DNA of 20,335 nt, taken from positions 1 through 20,335 of IMG/VR virus record IMGVR_UViG_3300042520_003000, one strand, 5' to 3'. How positions within the stretch are numbered: position 1 is the first letter of the stretch; each line of letters begins with the position of its first letter. The position numbers and the translations under genes were made by a program. The notes under the pieces were generated by a model. That model had not been told where the DNA came from and searched no databases. It was given only the letters and a program-made list of their open reading frames with translations. This stretch comes from a virus. Shown here one piece after another: positions 13,968 through 20,335 of the stretch.

Positions 13968-15495
13968 ACTTAGCTAGTTCAAATTTGTGCTTAGACACAA
14001 TAAACTTTTCCCTATTATAAATCTTTTCACGAGCGGCTCCATGTTTAACAATGTAGCCATTAAGATCATCAACTAAATCATAGACGACTACTTCATGCTT
14101 GCCTGCTAATTGGCGCATACCTCGGCCGATTGACTGCCTAATCGTAATTTCTGATTTATAACTTTCGGCAAAGATAATGTGATTAACATTCTTAAGGTCA
14201 ATTCCAGTTGAGAAAGTGCCATACGATGCAACTAACACAACACCTTGGCCTTTTTCCATAGCATTTTTATAAGCAGCTCGATCTTGATCGCCAACGTCTC
14301 CATCGATATAGTAACAGTTTTCATTCCATGTTCGAATCCTGTCTGCAATTCGAGCGCCGTATTGGTCCTTAACATTAATAAACAGGATCAGTTTATTACC
14401 TTCGAGTTTTCGACACAGACTTGAAATAAAATTGATTCGAGGTTCATAACCAACAATGAATTCTCGTTCCATTGTGAATAGGGTTTTACCGTCTACTGAT
14501 TTATTATTTTCCCTAAGCCAATCGTATTGCTTGACCCAAGGTTCATCCGCTGGATAACCTAACTTAAGTATTTTAATGTATACGTTTGGAGAGTGCTGTT
14601 GCTCAATCAAAAAACTAGACTTAAGCACCATCGATAACGGCCCCAAATGCTGTTGAATCTTAAAAAAGTCAGAATACTCTTCGTCGACTTGAATTGTACC
14701 AGATAGTCCCAATTTGTATTCAGCATTTTTAGATTGAGTCAAGATGTTTTTAATTGAATCTCCCCTAGACGTATGAGCTTCGTCAATACAAAGCACTGAA
14801 AAATTTAGGAACCACTCAGGTGATTTATTCGCTAAGCTTTGATAAGTTGAAATAACTAGTTCAGCCTCCTCAAACTTTTTATCTGAGTATTTGTTTGATC
14901 CGCCGATTTGTAGAATGTTATAACTTAACAGCCCAGTTTGATAGTCCTTTTCAAATTTCTCAGCAGTTTGACCGACTAATGAAATATTAGGTACTACGAC
15001 TAGTGCTTTTTTATCTTTTGAGACAATGCCCTTTCTCTTTAAAAAAGAAATATAGATGTAGAGAATTAGAGTTTTACCAGCTGAGGTTGCGAGCTCTTGT
15101 GCACAGAACTTATATTTTAGTGCACGGTGAGCCGCTTCCATTTGATAATCACGAGGCTCGATGTTTGAACCATCTAATAAAACTGACGTAAACTTTTCCA
15201 GCATTTCGCGAGTAAAGTCTAAATTGAGCAAGCTGTCAAGCCCGTCAATTTCAACTTCATATCCGAAATTTTGGCCAAACTTAATTACTTCACGCCATAG
15301 CCCGATACCGATCTTATTTTCAGCATCGATAAATTTATCATAGCCATCCCAAAGACGGCGTTTATACAGGAAGTTAAAGTGGTAACCCTTTTGCCTTTTT
15401 CTAAAATATAACTTGAGGTCTTTTGCCTCCTTTTTTAGATCAGCGTGAACTAATTGTAAATGTTGACGATCATCTGTGACTTTGAATCTTAACAA
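13927..15495 (-). CDS. uvsW: UvsW-type DNA/RNA helicase
   Basis: A 522-residue SF2 helicase (T4 UvsW is about 503). The N-terminal region (residues 20-80) contains YHFNFLYKRRLWDGYDKF, corresponding to T4's YRFNPRFRYGNWDGRIRL. Then PRDYQMEA (114-121, Q-like motif), ATSAGKT (136-142, Walker A), DEAH (238-241), SGT (265-267, motif III), YGTFSTGIDL (425-434, motif V) and QSIGRGMR (454-461, motif VI). UvsW remodels R-loops and forked DNA in recombination-dependent replication. Upstream in frame there is a stop at 15507-15505 and no ATG, so the likely start is TTG at 15495. Gap to the UvsY-like stop is 14 bases. The last 41 bases are shared with the convergent gene. Confidence 0.93.
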   Translation of the reverse strand: MLRFKVTDDRQHLQLVHADLKKEAKDLKLYFRKRQKGYHFNFLYKRRLWDGYDKFIDAENKIGIGLWREVIKFGQNFGYEVEIDGLDSLLNLDFTREMLEKFTSVLLDGSNIEPRDYQMEAAHRALKYKFCAQELATSAGKTLILYIYISFLKRKGIVSKDKKALVVVPNISLVGQTAEKFEKDYQTGLLSYNILQIGGSNKYSDKKFEEAELVISTYQSLANKSPEWFLNFSVLCIDEAHTSRGDSIKNILTQSKNAEYKLGLSGTIQVDEEYSDFFKIQQHLGPLSMVLKSSFLIEQQHSPNVYIKILKLGYPADEPWVKQYDWLRENNKSVDGKTLFTMEREFIVGYEPRINFISSLCRKLEGNKLILFINVKDQYGARIADRIRTWNENCYYIDGDVGDQDRAAYKNAMEKGQGVVLVASYGTFSTGIDLKNVNHIIFAESYKSEITIRQSIGRGMRQLAGKHEVVVYDLVDDLNGYIVKHGAAREKIYNREKFIVSKHKFELAKFIETPSHNPESSA

Positions 15496-15509
15496 AACTC
15501 TTGATCATT

Positions 15510-15944
15510 TTAGCCGAGGAGTTTTTCAACATCAACTCGAGTCTTTAGACCGAACAACACAGCATCAACTGTTTTTATCGACTCTGCATAAAAAGCAATT
15601 TGATTTTCGATCTGCTCTAACTTTTCTTTAATATCAGCAGTTTTGCCGTCAACGATTGTTGCTTTTTCGTTTGAATTGTATCGCATCTGCATGCTCTTTG
15701 AAGTATCGATCCATTCCTCTCCCTTTCTTTCACGATAGGTCTTTTTGAGTCTGGTGAAATGTTCTAGCAGCGTGTGATTTTCTTCAAGCAAGCGTTGTCT
15801 CATGCTCAAAAAGGTAACCTGGACAGTCGACATCTTTTTGATGTTGTCCAATAGTTTAATGCCATCGTAAATCTCTGAAGAAAAGGATTCTCTCTTTTCT
15901 TTAAAGACTTGGGCAACTGATTTCTTTTGAGTTTCGTCCTGCAT
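15510..15944 (-). CDS. uvsY: UvsY-like recombination mediator
   Basis: A 144-residue protein of UvsY size (137 in T4). The C-terminal half, RYNSNEKATIVDGKTADIKE (residues 88-107) and the following helix IENQIAFYAESIKTVDAVLFG, aligns by eye with T4 UvsY's RYEKSEMKTVLAADKDVLKVDTSL and its final helix DFCSGALDAIKSR. The middle has KKTYRERKGEEW, like the T4 lysine-rich segment. UvsY helps UvsX load onto gp32-covered single-stranded DNA. Adjacent uvsY and uvsW genes are also found in T4, which supports the call. I chose ATG at 15944; a TTG lies one codon upstream. Confidence 0.72.
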   Translation of the reverse strand: MQDETQKKSVAQVFKEKRESFSSEIYDGIKLLDNIKKMSTVQVTFLSMRQRLLEENHTLLEHFTRLKKTYRERKGEEWIDTSKSMQMRYNSNEKATIVDGKTADIKEKLEQIENQIAFYAESIKTVDAVLFGLKTRVDVEKLLG

Positions 15945-15976
15945 CAATATATTTTACCTAAATTAGCCAGCAAGTT

Positions 15977-16447
15977 TTAGCTGATAAACGTGTAATATAC
16001 ACCTTCTAATTGGTAAAAGTCTGAGCCGAACTCTGCGATATTGGTACTGGAGTAGATGTCGTTACCAATAATGTGGTTGTCACCATTCTTGTAGAATACA
16101 CCAACCTGGCCATCATACAAGCAGATTACTGAGTCAAGAGCATAGTGCTTCATTGAGCCCTTAACAATTGTTTTAAAGTCATCTAAAGAAACATCAGTTC
16201 CGTCATTAGTGATAAAGATGCTGGGTACTTTAAGTCTGCGCATGCCTGATCTTGGATCAACTGCATGTAAAACCTGTAATACATACTTTAATCGACCGAA
16301 CTTGTCAAGATCTAATAGAAATTGATTGTACTGCTTAGCGTTTAAAAAGTTGTAAATAGCGAATGGTTTCTGTGACTGTACGCAATCCCGAATTGCCGTG
16401 TATCGGTTACCCTGGATCTCTCGAGTCTTTCTGATTACTTTTTCCAT
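15977..16447 (-). CDS. unknown protein upstream of uvsY
   Basis: A 156-residue protein that I do not recognise. The N-terminal 30 residues are basic (EKVIRKTREIQGNRYTAIRD); the middle is a mixed helix/strand fold with a repeated strand pattern (DSVICLYDGQVGVFYKNGDN) and no catalytic motif. It is the first gene of the minus-strand uvsY-uvsW group, preceded by GATAAATAA 32 bases before the ATG. A recombination or virion role cannot be chosen. Confidence 0.6.
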   Translation of the reverse strand: MEKVIRKTREIQGNRYTAIRDCVQSQKPFAIYNFLNAKQYNQFLLDLDKFGRLKYVLQVLHAVDPRSGMRRLKVPSIFITNDGTDVSLDDFKTIVKGSMKHYALDSVICLYDGQVGVFYKNGDNHIIGNDIYSSTNIAEFGSDFYQLEGVYYTFIS

Positions 16448-16479
16448 TTAAATTTGTGTATATTAGTCCAAAGACTATA

Positions 16480-16488
16480 TTATTTATC
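16480..16488 (-). promoter_or_regulatory. late-promoter-like element GATAAATAA
   Basis: On the minus strand the bases 16488 to 16480 read GATAAATAA. This is the same element as at 3505 and 4211, and lies in the divergent gap between the genes at 16447 and 16505, facing the former. Confidence 0.45.
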
Positions 16489-16504
16489 AATCTAACTCAA
16501 ATTT

Positions 16505-16780
16505 ATGGCAACGGTTACTGTTAAAGAGCAAGCACATATCATCTACAATCGTCGATCATGGCAAAGCAGCATCGAGATAGACGGCACTCTCGTTAAATTT
16601 CGATACGTTGATGATTGGGATGGCGCAGAATTTTATGTCGTTCGAGACGGGTCATACCGACAACTTGATAAAGAAGATATGACTGAGGCTGAACTCATGG
16701 CATACGATATTTGTTCAATGTATGGTATCGAAGAGTTAGGCTCAGTTGGCGAAACCTTTCAATTTCCAGATGAAGATTAA
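16505..16780 (+). CDS. small unknown protein
   Basis: A 91-residue acidic protein with a mixed beta/helical pattern: three strands in residues 1-50 (TVTVKEQAHIIYNR, SIEIDGTLVKFRYV, EFYVVRDGSYRQL), a helix (MTEAELMAYDICSMYGIEEL) and an acidic tail. No motif or family is recognised. It is followed after about 38 bases by the HAD gene and may share its transcript. Confidence 0.65.
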   Translation: MATVTVKEQAHIIYNRRSWQSSIEIDGTLVKFRYVDDWDGAEFYVVRDGSYRQLDKEDMTEAELMAYDICSMYGIEELGSVGETFQFPDED

Positions 16781-16818
16781 TAGAAACTAGTTGCGCTCGT
16801 TGAGTAAAATAACTGGTT

Positions 16819-17346
16819 ATGGCAAAACTACAAATTTTTGATTTTGATGAAACTCTATTTAGAGTACCAGGCTATGTCTGCAAAGAAGCAGCCGGTTTAA
16901 CTCCATACGAGTGGTTTGATTCGCCAAAATCTCTAGATTCATCTTTTAACATTAGAGGAATTGAGAGTGTTATTTCCAGAACTCGGGACAAGTCATCAAT
17001 GAATGTTTTAATAACGCATAGAGTTGTTGAAACTAGAGATGCGGTAATTGATGTACTCAGTACGCAAAACGTTAGATTCGATAAACTTTACTTTTTAGGC
17101 CGTGAAGGTAAAAAGGTCGATAAAGTGATTGAATTGCTCAGAGCAGATGATGAAATTGACCAGCTCGTTATCTATGAAGATTCACTTTATCAAATAATTG
17201 AGTATACTAGCGGATTACGTGATTATGGTTTTGACGGAAACGTTAATTTTGTATTCGTTGATAAAAACAAGTTAATTGAGTTTGACATGGCAACTGCTAG
17301 AGAACTCGAAGATTATTCAAATATTACTAGATTAAACATTATATGA
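16819..17346 (+). CDS. HAD-like phosphatase of the RNA-repair (SAK) type
   Basis: A 175-residue HAD-family protein. The catalytic loop is IFDFDETLF (residues 6-14, with D8 and D10). TPYEWFDSPKSLD follows as in the Swiss-Army-Knife RNA-repair HAD family (PF10307), where Trp and a proline-rich cap follow the catalytic loop. The second motif is LITHR, and LVIYEDSL is the likely acidic motif III. Proteins of this family remove phosphates from RNA ends or nucleotides; that role here is inference from sequence type and from the neighbouring kinase and ligase. The stop overlaps the kinase start (ATGA at 17343). Confidence 0.75.
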   Translation: MAKLQIFDFDETLFRVPGYVCKEAAGLTPYEWFDSPKSLDSSFNIRGIESVISRTRDKSSMNVLITHRVVETRDAVIDVLSTQNVRFDKLYFLGREGKKVDKVIELLRADDEIDQLVIYEDSLYQIIEYTSGLRDYGFDGNVNFVFVDKNKLIEFDMATARELEDYSNITRLNII

Positions 17347-17945
17347 TTCTATTTGTAGAAGGACCAAGACACAGCGGTAAAACGTATTTGATTGAGCAAT
17401 TCATTGCACAGTGTAATGATCCGAGAATAGAATACTATAAGTTCTATTTTGCAAATCACCTAAAAACTCTGCACCTTGAGTGGCAAGAAGATCAACCTGG
17501 ACTGCACTATTTTAGCCTAGGCAATATCATGACCATTCTTGAAATGAATCAGCGCGAAGCTTATCGAGATAAAATTTGGATCTTTGATCGAGCTATTATC
17601 TCAGCATACGCTTGGGCAATTCTACGTGGAAGATTATCTCATATTAAAGCCTATAGTGAAATCCGTAGAGTTTTTGGATTGGACCTATATCAAAACTGTA
17701 AAACCATCTTTGTATCAGCTGATGGCAATACGTTAGACTCAACTAGGCAAAAAGATCATTGGGATGGAGCCGTTAAAACTGGCGATGAAACTCACTTGAT
17801 GCTGGACCTAATTCAGTCTAACATATATGACATTGCTGACATAAACAAAGGCAATGGTTTCTACTCAATAAAAAATGAATTCGACCAAGTCGCGATCAAT
17901 CACTTTATAGAATCTTGTAATTCCGCACTTGGTTTGAATAAATAA
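17343..17945 (+). CDS. P-loop kinase, possible nucleotide or nucleic-acid 5' kinase
   Basis: A 200-residue protein with Walker A GPRHSGKT (residues 7-14) and a Walker B/lid-type IWIFDRAIISAYAW near residue 80. The order resembles thymidylate-kinase and polynucleotide-kinase folds; DRAIIS is like the DR(Y/W)..S segment of nucleotide kinases. Phosphate acceptor cannot be told. Lying between a HAD phosphatase (four-base overlap) and a ligase-like gene (6-base gap), a 5'-end kinase for broken RNA is plausible, as in T4 Pnkp, but a dNMP kinase is an equally good reading of the fold. Confidence 0.72.
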   Translation: MILFVEGPRHSGKTYLIEQFIAQCNDPRIEYYKFYFANHLKTLHLEWQEDQPGLHYFSLGNIMTILEMNQREAYRDKIWIFDRAIISAYAWAILRGRLSHIKAYSEIRRVFGLDLYQNCKTIFVSADGNTLDSTRQKDHWDGAVKTGDETHLMLDLIQSNIYDIADINKGNGFYSIKNEFDQVAINHFIESCNSALGLNK

Positions 17946-17951
17946 CCAAGT

Positions 17952-19760
17952 ATGGCAGGATTATCACATATTAAAGATCTGTATCAGAAGAAAGGTAAGG
18001 AGTTCGTTTCCGATCTCCTAAACAAGCACGTCATCATTAACGAAAAGATGGACGGTGCATTCTTTGGCATTAGAAAGAACTGCGAAAGCGGCGAAATCGA
18101 GTTTTACAAAAAGGGCGGCAAACTATCATATGTTGATAGAGTCTTAAGCCGTTATTACGAGCCTGCAATCCAGCACATTAATCAACTTGGTCAAATTGAC
18201 TTGCCATGCGACCATTATTTTGGATTTGAGTATTTCGTTAATAAAAACTCACAAAAGGTTGAATACGATAGACTGCCTCAAAATAACTTGATTTTAAGTT
18301 ACATTCATATTTTGGGCGAGAATGGCGAGCCAACTCAAACAATACAAGACGGTAAAAGTCTAAATGCTTGGGCCGACAAACTGCAAGTCGAAAGACCACC
18401 GATCGTCTTTGAAGGTAAACTTACTGACGAGCAAAAGGTTCAAATAATGGAATTCGTCTATACTCCGATTGAAGAGTTATTGGAGAAATTCAAAACAACA
18501 TCATTTACCAAGTATATCCTATCAGTATTCAATCCGGAGTTAAAGGCTAGCTTTTTAAACGATGATATGGATAAGTCTATTGAGGGCCTAGTCTTTAGGT
18601 TCTATGAGCCTGAATCAACTGGCGAAGAGTCAGTGTTCTTGGCAAAATTAATTGATCCATGGTTTCAGCAGAGTGCAATAGATCGTGCCGAAAATCAAAG
18701 AGCTGAAGCGAAAAAGAGTGATGATTATATTTGGATTACAGTTATCGACTTAATGAATTACATCGAACGATTCAATAATGCTGAACTTCGAAACTTACCA
18801 GCTGATGGCGAAACGTCTGATGAAAGATATGTTAGCCTGGTAAATTCAATTTACAAGGGATTTGTACAGGAATTTGGTGATAAGTACTCAGAACTTGATA
18901 TTAAAATTCCAGAATACTTAACTAAAGACGAATTCAATGTTAACTTTGATTTGATTAGAGATCCTGAAGTAATAGATTTAATTGAGTCAAATCCAAACTA
19001 CAAAGAGATTTATCGAATTCTTTTAAATGTCTTTAGAAAAAAGAATATTCGAATCGGTGCTAGTTTCTTTACTCAGCCGATGAAGCAGATTCTGCATTCG
19101 CAGATTAACAAAATCATGAATATCGTGAACGAAGACAAACTGTTTGAAAACTACTTTCCAACATTTAGTGAATTTGTTGGAACACCTGAAGAGCCAGGTT
19201 ATTTTGATACTTTTGCTGAAGTCCCAGCCGACAAGCGTCAATCCAAGCAAGTTAACCTAGTCATTTCAGAATTTCAGCCAATAACTAACTCTCACGATAG
19301 AATCATTGAAAAATTGTGGACTGAGTCTAATACACCAACTGTCTTAATTGCAGTACATCCAGGTGCAAAGTCTAAGAGATTTCCAATTTCAAATGAAACA
19401 GTTAATTCGACTCTTAAGAAATATGCCGCTGCTAACCCAGAAAAGATTGCGGGAATTTTTGTAATTAATGAAGCAAATATCGGTCGAATGCTATCAGTAA
19501 TTAAGCCTGATTTCGAGCCAGTTTCAATCGTTGCAGAAAAAGGTAGACTTGCAGATTTGGCATTACAACTTGAACACGCCAAAAAGAGATCTCGAGATCT
19601 TAACTTAAAGAGAAATTTGTTGCTAATGGAGATTCCATATTCGCCGAGCGCAAATGAAGCAATTTCTGCAATTCGTGCACAGGATTTCTCAGCGTACAGA
19701 ACGTTAGTTCCGCGCTCACTACATTCAGAATTCTTTACTTACAATCGAGACTTAAGTTAA
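17952..19760 (+). CDS. ligase-type nucleotidyltransferase fused to a C-terminal HIGH-like nucleotidylyltransferase
   Basis: A 602-residue fusion. The N-terminal 240 residues have the ligase superfamily motifs: EKMDG (31-35, adenylated lysine K32), FGFEYF (90-95, motif III), EGLVFRF (211-217, motif IV) and LAKLID (230-235, motif V, K232). This resembles the Rnl2-type RNA ligase core. A helical linker (about 240-430) leads to a second domain with FQPITNSHDR (441-450), a variant of the HxGH nucleotide-binding motif, and IAVHPGAKSKRFPIS downstream. The first histidine-like position is Thr and the Gly position is Ser, so activity of this domain is uncertain. Overlaps the convergent phosphoesterase by nine bases. 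Confidence 0.8.
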   Translation: MAGLSHIKDLYQKKGKEFVSDLLNKHVIINEKMDGAFFGIRKNCESGEIEFYKKGGKLSYVDRVLSRYYEPAIQHINQLGQIDLPCDHYFGFEYFVNKNSQKVEYDRLPQNNLILSYIHILGENGEPTQTIQDGKSLNAWADKLQVERPPIVFEGKLTDEQKVQIMEFVYTPIEELLEKFKTTSFTKYILSVFNPELKASFLNDDMDKSIEGLVFRFYEPESTGEESVFLAKLIDPWFQQSAIDRAENQRAEAKKSDDYIWITVIDLMNYIERFNNAELRNLPADGETSDERYVSLVNSIYKGFVQEFGDKYSELDIKIPEYLTKDEFNVNFDLIRDPEVIDLIESNPNYKEIYRILLNVFRKKNIRIGASFFTQPMKQILHSQINKIMNIVNEDKLFENYFPTFSEFVGTPEEPGYFDTFAEVPADKRQSKQVNLVISEFQPITNSHDRIIEKLWTESNTPTVLIAVHPGAKSKRFPISNETVNSTLKKYAAANPEKIAGIFVINEANIGRMLSVIKPDFEPVSIVAEKGRLADLALQLEHAKKRSRDLNLKRNLLLMEIPYSPSANEAISAIRAQDFSAYRTLVPRSLHSEFFTYNRDLS

Positions 19761-20335
19761 GGTTGTAAAATCTCCCTCAATAAAACAAATGTGTTGAGCC
19801 TTACCGTCATTGTGGATAAGGACATGGCTCTGTAGCCAACTGCTTGGGCCAACATTGTAATTAACTCGAAGCTTGGTACTTGTACCAACTGATAGGGCTC
19901 CATCTTTACGGCCTGGAGAGTGATAATGGCCGACTACCATTTTGCGATTTAATTTTCTAAATTGCAATAGCGAGCCACGAGAACCGTTTGAGCCGACATC
20001 GCCATGTAGACCAAGTTCCCAGTCATTGACAATAAACGAATCGCTTCGACCTAGAGTATTAAATGTTGGAAACTTCTGTTTGATTAAGTGGGGAATAATT
20101 CCTTGTGGGGCTTCGCCTTTAAGCAATAGTGCAGCAAACTCCATATATTCAATTGAATTTCTAAGAGTTGAAGCCTTTCGCCAATCAGTGTTCTTTAACC
20201 ATCTATCTAAAAAGTCATCATGGTTACTGCGGACAACTGTGACATTATAGTCTTTAAAGTCTTCAAGACCTATCAGCATTGCGTCAATCTCATGACGTAG
20301 CGAGTTACTACCATCCATTTCTCGTTGGAATTGAA
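19752..20335 (-). CDS. calcineurin-like metallophosphoesterase, C-terminal part (5' end outside window)
   Basis: The reading frame is open to the right edge, so the first ATG seen (20318) is probably internal. Three of the usual metal motifs are visible: VVRSNHDDFLD (GNHD-like), LHGDVGSNG (histidine motif) and VVGHYHSP (GHxHxP-like, metal-binding). The first motif (DxH) and the second (GDxxD) would lie before the window end. Such enzymes hydrolyse phosphodiesters or phosphomonoesters of nucleotides or RNA. It meets the ligase gene tail to tail with a nine-base overlap. Together with the kinase and ligase it recalls the kinase-phosphatase-ligase modules of bacterial Pnkp. Confidence 0.8.
   Translation of the reverse strand, partial: QFQREMDGSNSLRHEIDAMLIGLEDFKDYNVTVVRSNHDDFLDRWLKNTDWRKASTLRNSIEYMEFAALLLKGEAPQGIIPHLIKQKFPTFNTLGRSDSFIVNDWELGLHGDVGSNGSRGSLLQFRKLNRKMVVGHYHSPGRKDGALSVGTSTKLRVNYNVGPSSWLQSHVLIHNDGKAQHICFIEGDFTTLT

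Noticed and set aside
19942-20250. 102-residue plus-strand frame opposite the phosphoesterase
   Set aside because: Antisense of a gene with clear metal-binding motifs.
1-20335. tRNA genes, CRISPR arrays, insertion sequences or integrase genes
   Set aside because: No cloverleaf, regularly spaced repeats, transposase or integrase motif was seen by eye; a dedicated scan could still find a degenerate tRNA.

Overview
The window looks like part of a large, AT-rich, T4-like (myovirus-type) phage genome. Recognisable T4 core functions are a family-B DNA polymerase (gp43), primase (gp61), head-completion protein (gp4), portal (gp20), a gp25-like baseplate wedge protein, the UvsW helicase and a UvsY-like recombination mediator. 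The partial Clp ATPase at the left edge has the wording of Bacteroidota ClpC around its sensor region. Start codons are mostly preceded by A/T-rich sequence rather than Shine-Dalgarno sites. Both fit a Bacteroidota host; this is inference, not proof. No tRNA, rRNA, CRISPR array or insertion sequence was seen, and no gap between genes exceeds about 115 bases.

Layout: (1) 1-6348, plus strand: end of a ClpC-like ATPase; an acidic protein; a HAD/nucleotidyltransferase fusion; a small membrane protein; a DUF2589-like / zinc-ribbon / DUF2589 trio; a coiled-coil protein; two probable virion proteins (one gp25-like); and an unknown. Two terminators with C(UUCG)G loops and a third terminator punctuate it. 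(2) 12050-6443, minus strand: polymerase C-terminal half, primase, gp4, an unknown and portal, tightly packed. (3) 12145-13967, plus strand: three unknown genes, two carrying capsid-targeting-like peptides. (4) 16447-13927, minus strand: an unknown, UvsY-like protein and UvsW, the last overlapping the previous block tail to tail. (5) 16505-19760, plus strand: an unknown followed by a HAD phosphatase, P-loop kinase and a ligase/nucleotidyltransferase fusion that look like RNA-repair functions. It meets a minus-strand metallophosphoesterase that runs off the right edge.

Two themes stand out. First, a peptide of the form SK(V/I)L(R/K)FxxF...xE(S) occurs at the N-terminus, middle or C-terminus of several otherwise unrelated proteins. 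It resembles the T4 capsid-targeting sequence cut by the gp21 protease, so these may be proteins packed inside the capsid. Second, the DNA polymerase gene is broken between palm motif A and motif B, leaving a C-terminal half with motifs B and C, no N-terminal half in the window, and a C-terminal extension of roughly 170 residues.
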